DNA of 64,000 nt, taken from the NCBI RefSeq assembly GCF_000321225.1, contig NW_004450464.1:3007895-3071894 (forward strand), read 5' to 3'. Both the position numbers and the translations under genes were made by a program. Origin of the DNA: Odobenus rosmarus divergens (taxonomy: Eukaryota; Chordata; Mammalia; Carnivora; Odobenidae). Positions within the stretch are counted from its first letter, which is position 1. Each line of letters opens with the position of its first letter. Below are positions 12,303-24,715 of the stretch, piece by piece. The notes beneath the pieces were generated by a model that searched no databases, had not been told where the DNA came from, and saw nothing but the letters and a program-made list of their open reading frames with translations.

Positions 12303-13145
12303 TCATTTTGTGTGGTATTTGTGTTGTGTAAAGTCACCACAAACAGTGAATTAGCTAATTACCATGGTTCCTAGGAGAAATAGAAGGTTAAGTTCCTGTG
12401 AGCCTCTGGTCACAACATTGCATCAACTGTTAAGTGCATAACCTTGTATCATTTTATATACATGAATAAATATATTTCTTGTAATTAATTAATTATGTGT
12501 AATTAATTAATGAGTTAATTACATGGCCATAAACTTCTTTGGCTTTCAACTACACTACAGTGCTGTCCACTATGCTTTCTTTAAAAAATTAATTTTCTAA
12601 AACTTACCTCAGGAACCCACAAATTAAACCATTGTAGATGTGACTTTAGTCCTTTCCAGGCCAGCCACACATATAGATCCAAGAATTTCCACTTCCTTTT
12701 TCTGGATGTACCTTATTGTTGATTCATTAACATTGACCTCACGCACACTGTAACTTGTGCCTGAATGAAGCTTCTCTAATACATGCATTTTCTTTGTAAG
12801 GCACATCACAACATTCTTGTAGTTAGGACCACAAGACAGCACTTGAGCTTTTGAAACAGTGAAATCACGAACAAAAAACAAAGATGCAAATGATGTGGCA
12901 CTAAATAGACTCTAAAGGGACACTCGTTTGCCATGTGAGAGCTGGCTGAAGCAAGAAGGCATGGCATTGCCTTGTTCGGCCTGAGATTGGAAGGTTGTGC
13001 ATCAGAGTAAAATTTTTCACCACTTTGTGCAAGTCCACAAATGAGGGCGAGAGTGTCATGAGTACTTGTTTTGTGGTTACAAATACACTTGAGTAAGTAG
13101 GCAAATTCACATTATGGAATCCATGAATAATGAGGAACAAGTGCC
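12303..13145 (-). mobile_element. Tigger-type (pogo/Tc1-mariner) DNA transposon, internally deleted
   Basis: Read on the minus strand it starts near ATTATTCATGGATTCC, carries a short piece of the transposase N-terminus, then jumps to the 3' end (GACCAGAGGCTCACAGGAAC, GAATTAGC, ACTTTAC). The frame at 12624-12881 contains VMCLTKKMHVLEKLHSG and VNVNESTIRYIQKK. This is the CENP-B/Psq-like DNA-binding helix region of Tigger transposases (family form VMCLTEKIRVLDKL). The catalytic DDE part is absent, so it is a dead relic. A related copy lies at 17722-18568. Confidence 0.85.
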
Positions 13146-14771
13146 TTTGATGCCTAAATTAATAGAGGAAGACAAACTTAAATGAAGACAACCTTAAATA
13201 TTTAGAATACCTTGAAGAATAATAGACAATTTCCTGGTTAACATGATAGATGACCCCAAATGTTCCACAAATGATAATTCTAACTACCAGTGTAGAGTCC
13301 TCACATATATTCCATACTCAGAGCTGGCTACTTAACACAAGTTATTGAATTATGTTCATATTTTAACTCAACAGTGCTGTCAAGTTTATATTGTCTTCTT
13401 GGGTCCAAGATCTCACAGCTTGTAAGTAAGAGAGTTGGAATTCTTACCTACACTGAGGATTACTCAAGACAGGGTCCTTTACCACATTAGGTATCCTAGT
13501 AATAATTATGACATGCCTGTACAATTTCTTAATGATAATTGTTGCCCACAAACCTTAGTTAAGGAACAGTTAATAAATCATATCACTAATATCAGCCTCA
13601 ACCTTCAGTAATGATGGTGTGATTATAGTTCTGTGACAGCTATGATTTCACGATTTTATAATTTCTTTTCTCAGTACTTTCTGCTCCAGACTTTGGGTTG
13701 CTAAGAAGTATTCATCTGTTGTTCTAGCTGCATATTGCCTACATGAAGCTATAATCCTCCATCAGTGGCATGGAATGATTTCCACAGCTACTAGATTTAT
13801 GTCATAAAGGGAGGATTAAGAGTTCAGGTGGAGACTAAGCCACACGAGCCAGATAAATATTGAAAAATGGTCTGTTTTCATGCAAATATGCACATAATAA
13901 TGAAAGCCGAGGAGAGCACATATAGAAAATATGAAACTTAGGTCAAAATATTTTAAAACATAAGCTATCATTCTAAAATTCTGTCTTCTTTTTCTATGTA
14001 ATGTTTCATTCCTGCTTTGTTCCCTCTAAACATCCCCCAAAGAAAAGAGATAACAAAACCCCTTTTCTGGATATGATTACAAATAATGGTTCTTGGTATA
14101 GTCACTGGCTTCTTGGCCCTTTTGGGTACAGCATCTACATTTTCTTTTTTTAGAACTAAAAGTGCCATGACTGTTGATTAGTTGTCGAATGTGGACTATT
14201 GTATAAGAGATCTGGTATCCAGGATCTGGATGACTTCCAAGCATGTCCCTACTGAAAATCCCAATGAACTTTAACAGCTCTTATTTTAAAGTACACACAG
14301 TGTTTACCTCTATAACTTAATTATTGTCTGCCGTATTTCTGAGAAAATTCCTTATGTAGTCATTCTAATATTCCTCCTCATTTTCAAATAGAAAGGAAAT
14401 TTTTAGACCATCTACTCTGATAATAAAGCAACTAGAAGTTAACAATCATGTGATCTTAATATTTTCTCTTGCTGTGTGCACAATAAATAAATATAGCTGA
14501 TAATTTTAATTATTTGATATTACATTAGTAAAAATTTCATCCTTTAATTCCAATTCTTAGCATGGAAAAGAATTTCCAGTGTCTGTTAATGCGCTTTTAT
14601 GTGTTAAGGGAGTAAGATGCGAATATGTATATTTAATGTTTGAGCTTTATGCTTAAACTTAGAGTCATCATTGTGGCATTTTGTTATTTTGTTCTTATTG
14701 TAAATGCAGGATGTAAATCCCAATTTTTTTCTGGGAAAGAACTAATAATGTGTTGATCTGCCAATAGTAGA
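13146..14771. other. Intronic stretch, possible MIR trace only
   Basis: A faint minus-strand MIR-like patch (CTCACAGCTTGTAAGTAAGAG) is near 13290-13480. Otherwise nothing recognised. Confidence 0.45.
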
Positions 14772-14784
14772 GGCTTTAGTGGCT

Positions 14785-14984
14785 TTTTTTTTTTAAGATT
14801 TTATTTATTTATTTTGAGAGAGCGAGAGACCAGGGAGAGGGGCAGAGGCAGAGGGAGGGAGAGTCTCAAGCCGACTCCACACTGAGCGCCGAGCCTGACA
14901 CAGGGCTCAATCCCAGTACTCCAAGATCATGACTTGAGCCAAAATTGAGTCGGATGCTTAACCAACTGAGCTACCTTGGCACCC
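14785..14984 (-). mobile_element. Can-SINE, diverged
   Basis: Minus-strand element ending GAGCTACCTTGGCACCC. GGCTTTAGTG repeats at 14772-14781 and 14986-14995. Confidence 0.92.
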
Positions 14985-15015
14985 TGGCTTTAGTGACTTT
15001 TAAAATATTACTTAG

Positions 15016-15166
15016 CCCAGTGATGGGTATTAAGGAGGGCACCTATTACATGGAGCACTGGGCGTTACATGCAAACAATGATTCATGGAACACTACATCA
15101 AAAACTAATGATGTATTGTATGGTGACTAACATAACAAAATAAAATAAAATTTTAAATAAATAAAT
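15016..15166 (+). mobile_element. L1 3' end, about 150 bp
   Basis: Plus-strand L1 tail: GTGATGGGTATTAAGGAGGG, GGAGCACTGGGCGTTAC, CATCAAAAACTAATGATG, then an A-rich tail. The duplication AAAATRTTACTTA is at 15002-15014 and 15167-15179 with one mismatch, so this was a strongly 5'-truncated insertion. Confidence 0.9.
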
Positions 15167-15179
15167 AAAATGTTACTTA

Positions 15180-16639
15180 ATTCTGTATTGAAATGGTTAA
15201 GAGATATTTTGCTCTCATTATTAGCTTCAATTGATAACAATCATTATTCTTATGATAATTATTTAAGTAATAGTAATTGTTAATTTCCGTTCTCTTTGGC
15301 ATTCATTGTGGCTGATGAGTAAGCATGAATAGTCCTTCACCACTGCAAAAATATGTGCCAATGTGGTATTGCTTAATAATTCTTAAACAAGCATTTGACT
15401 TTTGAAAGAACCATGTTTTTTTTTTGTTGTTTGTTTAATAATTGCACTGCTTTTGGAGTCAGCTTGCTCATACTGTAATTAGTCTTTAGATAATGCAGGA
15501 CTCTGTATTTAATTTGCCCCTGCTATATCTGTGTTCGTGAACAACAACTTCTGTAATTTGTCACTCTGAACATGGCCCCATGTAAATTTGCCAAGCATTC
15601 ACTTCACAATCACCACTTTTACTTGAGGCTGATCACTTCTTATTTAATTTCTTCAAAGTAATGTAAAATGGTAACAAACCAGTTTCTGTAGCCGCTTTCT
15701 AAATGAGCAAGAAGTGGGAGAACATGGGAAAAACCGAACTACGATAGGACTTTCTTCCTTAAGATTTCAGATACATTTTAAAAGGGTGACTATATTCAGG
15801 TTGACCTGAACTCACTTTCACTAGCTCCTCTGCACATGTATGGAGGAAATACTACTTTATTTTATAGGAATGGTAACAGTAAGGAGATACACAGTCTTGA
15901 AAGGGCCACCTGAATCAGGAAAGAGAACCAAAAAAAGTCCAAATTATGTTCAGTTGAGTTTTATAGCATCCATTGTTTTCTGCCCGATGTTTAGTATATG
16001 GTACAATTGGGTTTTCTTGTCTCCCTAATTACTACACAGCTTGTTTATCAGAATGGCTTTCTTGCCTGGCTGGCCCATCAGACTAGCTGTACTTGGACAT
16101 GGTGGAGATGTGATGAACCTGACTCGTATCAATGAACAAATAAAATGCTTCTCAACCGTTCTCCTTAAGCTTGTGGCAGGCTATATGTATTGTATAAAAA
16201 CCCAAACTGTTTATGCTTTGGGTTGTTTTGTTCCATAGACCATGTTCCTATTATGATGAACAGTGTAGTTGAAAGAAACAGTGTTTGAGCACCAGTTTGA
16301 AAGTTTCCCGAGAGCTGCAAAACACCAGCCTGATCTCCAGGGCCAGATCTACATTACTTTGAAACTCAGTGATATTGTTGTTAGATGAGCATTTATGAAA
16401 CGATCCCATTCCTCGGGCTCCCATCCACCAGAGTAGCCCTGGGCCCTGGCCCCATGGCAGCAACCTAGTTTACAGCACCCCATTGCAACATTCTCTCATG
16501 GTGCCTTCTACTTTCAATGCATCATGACCTGTTAGAAGTGCCGACCTTGACGTAGTTGCTCTAAGTTTTTGGTAACTTTGTGAAATTGGAGCATGATCAT
16601 CTAATGTCCTCCCCGTAACTTATTTTACTTCATTCATTC
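15180..16639. other. Intronic stretch, nothing recognised
   Basis: No repeat family recognised. Short frames at 15840-16028 and 16041-16238 have no domain, and I find no poly(A) or gene match to support a processed pseudogene. Confidence 0.5.
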
Positions 16640-16779
16640 CTTCATTTTTCCACAAGTAGAGATACTGATAGAGAAAATGCTGGAGCCATAAGAATTTTGA
16701 GGCCCCTTCACCCTCATTTTAACCTTTCTTATAACCATGGTGAAGTTCTTGTAAGACTCCAAACTCACCTTTTCTTTCC

Positions 16780-17140
16780 TGCCCCCTGGTCTCTGTGTAG
16801 GCTGCTACCTTTGTGTGAATTGCCTCTTGACTTCCATGATTGTCTTCTTCTCACACATCAAGGCATATTAAATTGACCTTTTATAGGAAGACGTTTTTTA
16901 GCGTCTTATTTCCCCAACTCCTTCTACCCATTCTGCTCAATTTATAGTATTCCACATATCCCTTAACATCCGACTTCATTCTAAAAAATCATACCTACAT
17001 ATTCTTTTTTGCCTTCCCTCAGTGGATTACAACCTTTTTAGTGGTGAAAACCGGGCCTTTTTCAGTGCTGTGTCATTGGTGATGAGCCCATAGTATGATG
17101 TAGAATAGGCATTCCATTAAAATTGGTTAATCGATGAACA
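16780..17140 (+). repeat. L2-like 3' region
   Basis: A series of pyrimidine-rich segments followed by AGTGCTGTGTCATTGG and a GGCATTCCATTAAAATTGGTTAATCG tail resembles the 3' end of L2. Highly diverged. Confidence 0.4.
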
Positions 17141-17254
17141 TGCACTCAAAAATTAGAGAGAATAGTAGATAAAAGGCAGAAGTCTTGAGTTGAGAATAAG
17201 GATGTTATTCTTAAGAAAAATAACAATATTACTGATCATAAACTAAAAGGAAAT

Positions 17255-17450
17255 AACTGTGAGCTCCTACTCTATGTTACTCATGTGCAATTTTCTATAC
17301 AGTATTTCATTTATTCCTCAGACAACCTCAGGAAGCTGAAGATTAGAGAAGTAAAGTTATTTTTTCAGGTTATATAACTAGTAAATATATAGCCAGGGCA
17401 CAAACCCCAGTTATGTCTATCCTAATTCAGTTTACAGTGTAATTCTCTAC
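17255..17450 (-). repeat. MIR, minus strand
   Basis: CAGTATTTCATTTATTCCTCA, AACCTCAGGAAGCTGAAG and the order that follows correspond to the reverse complement of MIR. Confidence 0.65.
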
Positions 17451-17721
17451 TTCCCTGTGTGGGAAATGAATCATAATGGTTAATTAGTTTAACAAAATAA
17501 TGGACCAACGTCCTAATGTGTTTTGTTGCTGTAGTTTATTCCAGGACACATTGGATGGGAAGGGATATGAAAAGAATCCAAAGGTATTTGAGCTGGAATT
17601 AAGATTGCACTAAAAGAATCTATAATTATAACATGTTATATTGATACGATTAATACAATAGCATACGAGCTAGCTACCATTTCATATTAGCTGTGGCCTA
17701 AAAAAATTCTTCGGCTTTAAC

Positions 17722-18568
17722 TCAACCTCATCATATGTGGTAATTATGTTCTATCAAGTAGTTGCACACCCTGACTAGGGAACACTGAACTTCTGTGCCT
17801 GGGGGGGAAATACAAGGTTAGGTTCCTGTGAGCCTCTACGCTGCACATTTTCATCAACCATCAATATATAACCTTTTTTTTCTGTTTAAAGATACTATAT
17901 AGGGGTGCCTGGGTGGCTCAGTCATTAAGCATCTGCCTTAGGCTCAGGTCATGATCCCAGGATCCTGGGATCAAGCCCTGCAACAGGCTCCCTGCTCCAC
18001 AGGGAGCCTGCTTCTCCCTCTCCCGCTCCCCCTGCTTGTGTTTCCTCTCTCGCTGTGTCTCTCTCTGTCAAATAAATGAATAAAATCTTAAAATATATAT
18101 TTGATTCATCAGTAGTGAACTCACAGTCAACAGCACAATAACTTAGGTCTGAATGAAGCTTATCTAACACACGTTTTTTTCCCAGTAAGGCACACCAAGC
18201 CTTCCTGCTGTGGGGGTGCTAGATAGCAACACCCCAGCCCTGTACTTAAGGGCCATGTTAAACAGCCAGATCACCAAACAAACAAACAAACAAACAAAAA
18301 CACACAAAAATACAAAAAAGGGGGCACTAAATAGAACACTAAAAGTTCACTTGTTTATGGTATGAGGACCAAAACCAGGAAGAGAGTTGCCTAGTTCAGG
18401 CTCAGCTGGAAACATGAATGTCCAGTAACCCCAATTTTTTGTCACTCTGTGCATTTGTGTGAGTGACTGTGAGTGTGGTGGACATGGATTTGGGGGTTGC
18501 AAATAAATTTTAGCCATTAGGCAAATTTGCAAAAATAAAATCTGCAGACAAATGAGGATTGTTTGCAT
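17722..18568 (-). mobile_element. Tigger-type DNA transposon, interrupted by a Can-SINE
   Basis: Same family as 12303-13145, with shared blocks AAGGTTAGGTTCCTGTGAGCC, TGAATGAAGCTTATCTAACAC, GGCACTAAATAGA and a final ACAAATGAGGATTG. A Can-SINE at 17902-18095 splits it. The frame at 17949-18170 keeps only MLDKLHSDLSYCAVDCEFT of the transposase helix region before running into the SINE. It also contains a CAAA run at 18278-18299. Confidence 0.85.
17902..18095 (+). mobile_element. Can-SINE nested in Tigger
   Basis: Plus-strand element with head GGGGTGCCTGGGTGGCTCAG, the one-base-shorter CAGTCATTAAGC and the TTCCTCTCTCGCTGTGTCTC body. It shares these markers with the SINEs at 2640 and 55057. Confidence 0.95.
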
Positions 18569-18863
18569 TTCTATTATAGAATAGCCTCATTATTTCTCTT
18601 CCTGTGATTTGCGCCCGATGGTTACTCTCTTGTATCCTGCTTCCCTTCTCTTGTTGTTGCTGGGTGTAGTTACTTTCCAGCCTCTTGTGGCCAGTAGGCT
18701 TTGCTATAGGCAGTGTGTTCAGATGGGAGAAACCTGTTTAGGGGCTGTAGTTTGCTACATTTGCTTATTTGCGTGGCTCTTAGCCCACCCCAGGGCCTGA
18801 AGAGATCTGTCAGGGGTTAGATAAAGGTTAGGAGCTCTCAGTTAAGCCTACAGAATGTGTTCT

Positions 18864-19029
18864 TTTTTGGGGGGGGAGGTTGCAGAGGGAGAGGGAGGGA
18901 GAGAATCTTAAACAGACTCCATGCCCAGCGCAGAGCCCTGCACGAGGCTCAGTCTCACAACCGTGAGATCATGGCCTGAGCTGAAATCAAGAGTCAGACA
19001 CTTAACCAACTGAGCCACCCAGGCACCTG
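18864..19029 (-). mobile_element. Can-SINE, diverged
   Basis: Minus-strand element with a G-run instead of a clear A-tail, ending GAGCCACCCAGGCACCTG. CAGAATGTGTTCT is at 18851-18863 and 19030-19042. Confidence 0.94.
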
Positions 19030-19042
19030 CAGAATGTGTTCT

Positions 19043-20434
19043 AAAATGAGTTCATTTGTTTTGAGGATTTGCAAAATTTGTTATGTTGTGCGGTGGTAGA
19101 TGGTGTTAAAGACTTTCAGCTAGCCAGTAAGAAATCATGTATTTTCTCATGGGAAATATTGCCTGTATTTTATTCCAGTAGGAAAAAAACGAAGAGTTCA
19201 CTGAGAAGATAGCTATTAGGAGATTGCTCAAAGTATCATTAAACTGGCATGTCCAGAAGCAAGGAAGAGGTAAATGATGACTTTTCTAGATGAGGCTGGC
19301 TTCCCTGTGTGCACTCTCATTCCCCTATGGGAAGGTTAGACATTTCTGGAGGCTACAATAACTTTTTCAAGCCACCAGTGCATCTTTTAAGCTTTAATTT
19401 TTGAAATGGTACCCTAGAGGTCTTATAATTGAGGCTCTAAGCAGACAATTAATGGTTCTATAACCCATTTTATAAGGATGGTGGTTTCTATTTAAATAGC
19501 CTGGCTCTAACTTTCTTTTCATTCAGACTACAATGAATGTACTTTTAGAAGCCTAGGGTGTGTTCAGGACTCCAAACTAGGGCTGGTTGGTGTATTTCCC
19601 TCTGTGTGAAGTGTCCCTGAGAAGCATAGGACACAAAGTGGAAAGGTAGGAAACAGAGCTCCTAAGAGCAGCTCTGCCGATTATCTACTTGGAAGCCTTG
19701 ACCTACCGTTCCAACTTTTTAGACGGACATTAGAAGAGTCAGGTTAGAGTCTATTTCTCTTTCCTCTCTTTCCTCCATTGGTCATTCCTCAATTTGGTGG
19801 CAGTTCCCTTACTTCTTGTCATATTGTAGAACTTATGTACCGTACCCAAAATTTCAAATCTTTTAGTCAAAGAAGATGAAAACCAATTCCTCTTTCCCCT
19901 AACTACAGTTAAGATACTTAGGTTATTATGAAACGCCTTTGAAATAGCCATTTTAAAAATATCCACTAGCTCAACACGCTACTTTTATTCCAGTGAGCAG
20001 CTTCAGTCAGTGGAACTTCAATTATATGAATAGTGGTATAGATATGAAATATCTATGTGTTATAGGTACCTATATTATAGATAATTTGTTTACCTATCTT
20101 TTTTTCTTTTTATTCTTTTAGTATTGACAAAGGCCCATAGACTGTAAAATAGTCCTAATATGAGCCAAATTTGTATTCTCAAAAGATTGGGTTTTTTTTT
20201 TTCTGTTCTGGTATGTGGAATATTTTTAGAACTATGTAAAAATTATCACTTCTCCTTTTTAGGGGGGATTGACCAAGATCTGAAATACTTTTCTGTTTAA
20301 TAAATACACTGATTAAACCTCTTCTCTCTCCCAAGCACTGAGCATAGCACTGAGCATATGAAAAAAGAATGTCTTCTGTAAATTAAAAGTCTAAGTGATT
20401 TAGTCAGGAGACAGCAAACTTAAGAAATACAGTA
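19043..20434. other. Intronic stretch, nothing recognised
   Basis: No family or gene recognised. Confidence 0.5.
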
Positions 20435-21130
20435 GTTGTTCATTCGATAAGTATGAATTGAGTGACTACTGTGTGCCATGCACTGTTCTAACAAACTAGG
20501 AATATAGCTTATGGACTTACAGGCTTCTATTCTAGTAGGGGGAGAAAGAAAATAAATTAAGGGAGTTGTATAGACTTGTCAGCTGACGATAAATAGTATG
20601 AGGAAAAATAAGCAGCATAAGAGGATGAAGAGTGATGGGAGGTGTGATTTTAGAAGGAATAGTCAAGTGTGGACAGTATGACCTCAGTTGACAGTAATGC
20701 AGTAGTGAACAATACAGGACAAGGAAGTAGGGATTGCCCTGGAATCGGGAAGTGTGGTTGTTAGTTAGACTTGAGTGGTCAGGGAAAGCCTTGCCAATGG
20801 GTCATGTGTCAGCAGAAAACAGGGAAATGGAAAGCAAGTCATTCAGTCAATATCCAGAGAAGAGCATTCCTGACAATGGGAGTATGTAGTGCCCGGGGTG
20901 GGTGGGAATGTGCTTGCATGGCTAAGTAGTGGCAAGGAGGCTTTGGTGTGGCCAAAGGAAATGGCGGGGTGGGGGGGCATGATAGAAGATGAAGTCAGAG
21001 GAAAAGCAGGGGCCGGAATCACATTGAGCCACAGAGGCTGGATTTTATTCTGCGAGAGATGGGATGCCTTTGAAGGTCATGAGTGAAGGGCAGAAATGAT
21101 TTGGCTGCTGTGCTGAGAATGTATTGTATG
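20435..21130 (+). repeat. Long ancient interspersed repeat (probably L2-related)
   Basis: It starts TTGAGTGACTACTGTGTGCCATGCACTG and continues through TTCTAGTAGGGGGAG, GTGGTCAGGGAAAGCCTTGCC, AGAAGAGCATTCC and GGATTTTATTCTGCGAGAGATGGGA. I recognise these blocks as a common old mammalian repeat of this order. The family name is uncertain. Confidence 0.6.
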
Positions 21131-21257
21131 TAAATGTACAGTGTTAGAGGTGTGGCAGAAGTGCCAGAGACGTGGTAAGTTAACCTTCTTCCTGAAAGTG
21201 GGGAAGGAGTATCCTCATGGACATCGATGGACAAAGGAGAAGGAAGACATTCCAGTT

Positions 21258-21283
21258 GTGGGGGAGGGGGGTAGTGGGGGCGG
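21258..21283 (+). other. G-quadruplex-capable tract
   Basis: G runs of 5, 6 and 5 with one- and four-base loops, plus a further GG. This fits a four-stranded G motif. No adjacent promoter feature is seen. Confidence 0.6.
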
Positions 21284-21299
21284 AATCTGGGCTAGGAGG

Positions 21300-24124
21300 T
21301 TGTGCCATAAAGCGTGAGGACCGGCCCTGATGTGTACAAGGCTAGAGAGTGTGCGCGGATGTCACTCGGATGCATTTGGGCTTCAGCCTGAAGACTTGAA
21401 AGCAAGGGAACTGCTGGTCACCTGTAGGAAGATGGCTTCCCTAGCAGGATGGAGAATGAATGGTAACAGCAAACCTGGGGAGCAGGAGATTGGCAGTGGT
21501 CCCCATACACTCAGCGCATGCCAGGGGGTGTGAACAGAAGGGGAAGAATCAACAGGTGCATTTAGAAGGTGTGTGTTGGCCAGAGTCATTTGAGTTAGAC
21601 CTTAAGACTAAAAGGACATGTTATAAGTTCATTGGCACTGCATACCTGTAAAGGTGAAAATACATTAGTGGCTGTTACTTACCAGGTGCCAGACCTTGGA
21701 ATGACATATTAAAAGCTGCTTCCGAACGAGGTATGTTCTTTAGTTAACATAAATACCAACTGAATGTTGTAGTTATCTTTAAAACTGTGAGAGCTGGGTA
21801 ACTTTTGCCTCTCCAAATAACATACCATGGTTAACATGGACCCACACACTGACATGCTGATGTTTTTCTTGACCCAAATTGCCATTGAGTACAAAAGAAA
21901 GGGGGAACCTTCATTTAACTCAGCATGGGATCGGAGAGCCAGCCTATTGTGCAAGTCTAGAACAATATCACAAGTAAATGTTATGCCTTCCGTGGATGTC
22001 ATTAGTATGCACAGGAAGAGCATTTGCTTATTCATACAGATTATTATTTTCTCAAAGCTTCTGTCTAAATATCTTTGGAAAAACCAAGACAACTTACCTC
22101 CAACATGGGTCCCTGTTGTGTTTCACAGGCACCTTTGGAGTAAAGATTTAGCCCCATTTATTCAATGTGGTTTGAACAGCAAAAGTAGCAAAAGACATGC
22201 AGGTGCTTGTCATTGAGAAAAAGATCTCTCAAGTATTCATGAAATGCTTGCTATTGCATTTTAATTTGCTTTAGGAAATTGCCTACTTTGTGAGTCATTT
22301 TTGTTTTGCATAATAGTTATGACAGCTTGGTTTGGGTTCTGATTCTTAGGAGCCTGTGCAGATGCAGATTTCTAAGATTACCCAGCACACACATTTGTCT
22401 GTTGAATCATAAATCTAATTCTTTTCATGAGAAGATAATTTGTACTTTAAGGCATATTTTTGTTAATAAACTGTGTTTCTTTTCAGTTCTCCTGAAATTA
22501 AAAAAAAATTCTATTTTTTTTTCTCCCCTCAAACCTATTCTGGCATAATTTTGGTTAGGAGAAAGAAGAATGTACTAGTTATTTCTGAGGTTATGTGGTT
22601 ACCATAAGTGGATCAGTTTTAGGAGGAAATTAAATTTGTAGCCAAATGGTAAGTTGTTTCAAAAAAATTGGCATTATCCAGCTGTTAGACAATAACATGC
22701 TGGAAGGATTTCCTATATATGAAAAAGCAGGTGTCTGTACTATCAGAAATATATTATAGATCTAAGAACAGTGAGCTACCTTTTCAAAGGCATATTTGAA
22801 AATCAAATTAAAAAAAAACTATATTACAGTGCAACATGTCCATTTAAACTGAGTAAATTAGCTACATTGGACGCTCCTGGCTGATCTACAGTAGATGCCA
22901 AGAGGTCGTGACTTTGTTAGCTGTTGTCCTTGGGAAACTGAGCCTTTGCTTTAGACTGTGTTACAAACTTGATTCCCTAGGGTAATGGTGGATCTTTTCT
23001 TTTCACTGGTTCTCCCCTGAATGCAGATTGTACTGGGAGCAAGATTAACACTTTGTGTAGTCACCTCCTCCTTTCTAATGAAGTTAAACTTTCCAGTCTA
23101 TACTGAGCTCTCCTCAGTAGAATAGTGCCTACCACTTAACCCAGTTCCCAGATGTCCCTGGGATTATAAACCAACTACATTTACCTTTGAGCTTTTGTCT
23201 TCTCTTCACCTCCTGCCTTCCTTCAATTGTATGATTGTAAAATGCATGTGTTCAACATAATCTAGCCAAAGAAAATTGGTGTCCTTTGCTCTGAAAATTT
23301 ATTGTAATTTTACCATTGTATCTTATAATGCTCTAATTCCAGGTTTCACCTTTGTGGCTGGTAATTAGTAAATGTTGGTATTTGCAGAGTGAACCTTATC
23401 AGGATCTGCTCTGCTGTGTTCATTACAGTGCAGCCAAGAGATTCTGAAGTAGAAGTGCAGATTTGGGATTTCTGTAATTACTCATAACGTCTGCCCTCTG
23501 GTCCTCTCTGAAGTCACTCCAAGAGCACAATTTTTTTGTGTGGTTTGTCTGATGCTGGGCTTGTCTGATTAAACCTGTACTCTGTGCAATCTTAATATTT
23601 TTCTAGTCCCTCAGTGAAGTCCTCCTATGTGTTAAGAATCATCCTCACTGATGATTTTCCCAAATGACAGAGGCATGAAGTCCTAGGGCACAAGTAGAGA
23701 ATGAATCCTTTGCTGAGTGATGGCACATTCATCTTTCAAGTAGTAACCACAGAGACTTGGATTCTTGGAGCAGATTGGTCTAGCAGAGACCTGTGTGCCA
23801 AGAGGGAGGCCATAGATGCTCTGTGGGTGTAGGGAGATTTAGTGCACTGAATCACAGAATACAGAAAAAGTGTCAACTATGACAGTCTCAAGGTCTACTT
23901 CACCTTTTTTTAAAGATCCTCCCAAAGCTGAATCAGGCCCATAACCACTCCATAACCTCACTGGCCAAGAATAAATAGACTCCAAATGTCTTAGGGCAAG
24001 AACCTCCAAGAAGCCAGCATCTACTTGATACAAATAACTTTCAAGGCAAGAATGTAAACACACAGTGAGTATAATTTATCTTTCCAGTGCATTTCACATC
24101 ATAGGTAGACATATGCAGTGGTCA
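21300..24124. other. Intronic stretch, nothing firmly recognised
   Basis: Overlapping frames on both strands at 21709-22216 are the longest in the window, but they match nothing I know. The rest is single-copy-looking. Confidence 0.5.
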
Positions 24125-24460
24125 TTAGAGTTGCTCACGAATGTATTGATGCTCTTCTTTATGGGCACATGGTAGGAGTTTATTTCACTTTTCCCTTTTA
24201 AGTTAGGTGTGGCTATGTGACCTATTTCTCTATGAAATGTGAGTGGAAATGAAGTGTCTTCCTTCCAGATAGAAGTTTCAAGAGCCAGACTGTGATTTGC
24301 ATGGAGAAGAGAACCAGACAGCCTGAATTCTTGAGGGGCTGTGAAGGGCAGAGCCCCCTACCAGCCCACATTGGCCATAGTCTTAGGGAGAAATAAACCT
24401 TTGGGGCTGTCTGTGACCTGAAAATTAATAGCTCATCCTGACTGTTACCATTTTTATAGC
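24125..24460 (+). repeat. Old LTR-like repeat
   Basis: GGCTATGTGACCTATTTCTC, ATGAAATGTGAGTGGAAATGA, AGAAGTTTCAAGAGCCAGAC and GGAGAAATAAACCTTTGGGG occur in the order of an old ERVL-class LTR, with AATAAA as its poly(A) signal. There is no coding part. Family name uncertain. Confidence 0.5.
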
Positions 24461-24559
24461 TTTTTAAAATTGTATAAAATAACACGTTACTAAAGAATGA
24501 TCAATTTTATTTTTACAATACATTTAATAAACATGTATCTAGTGACTTGTCTTAGAGAT

Positions 24560-24715
24560 GGATTAGAGTTTGTTTCCATCTCTATTAATGACTAGCTTCA
24601 GAATTTTGGGCAAATTATTTGAACTTTTTGAGCCTTAAAAGTCTTCAGTTGCAAATGAGGACAGTAGCACTTAGATCATACCACTGTTCTGAGGATGAAA
24701 TGATTAATTGTATTT
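24560..24715 (+). repeat. MIR, diverged
   Basis: TGACTAGCTTCAGAATTTTGG, GGCAAATTATTTGAACTTTTTG, CAAATGAGGACAGTAGCA and TTCTGAGGATGAAATGATTAA follow the MIR order. Confidence 0.7.

Noticed and set aside
15840..16238. Two adjacent frames as a processed pseudogene
   Set aside because: No family match, no poly(A) tail and no flanking duplication recognised.
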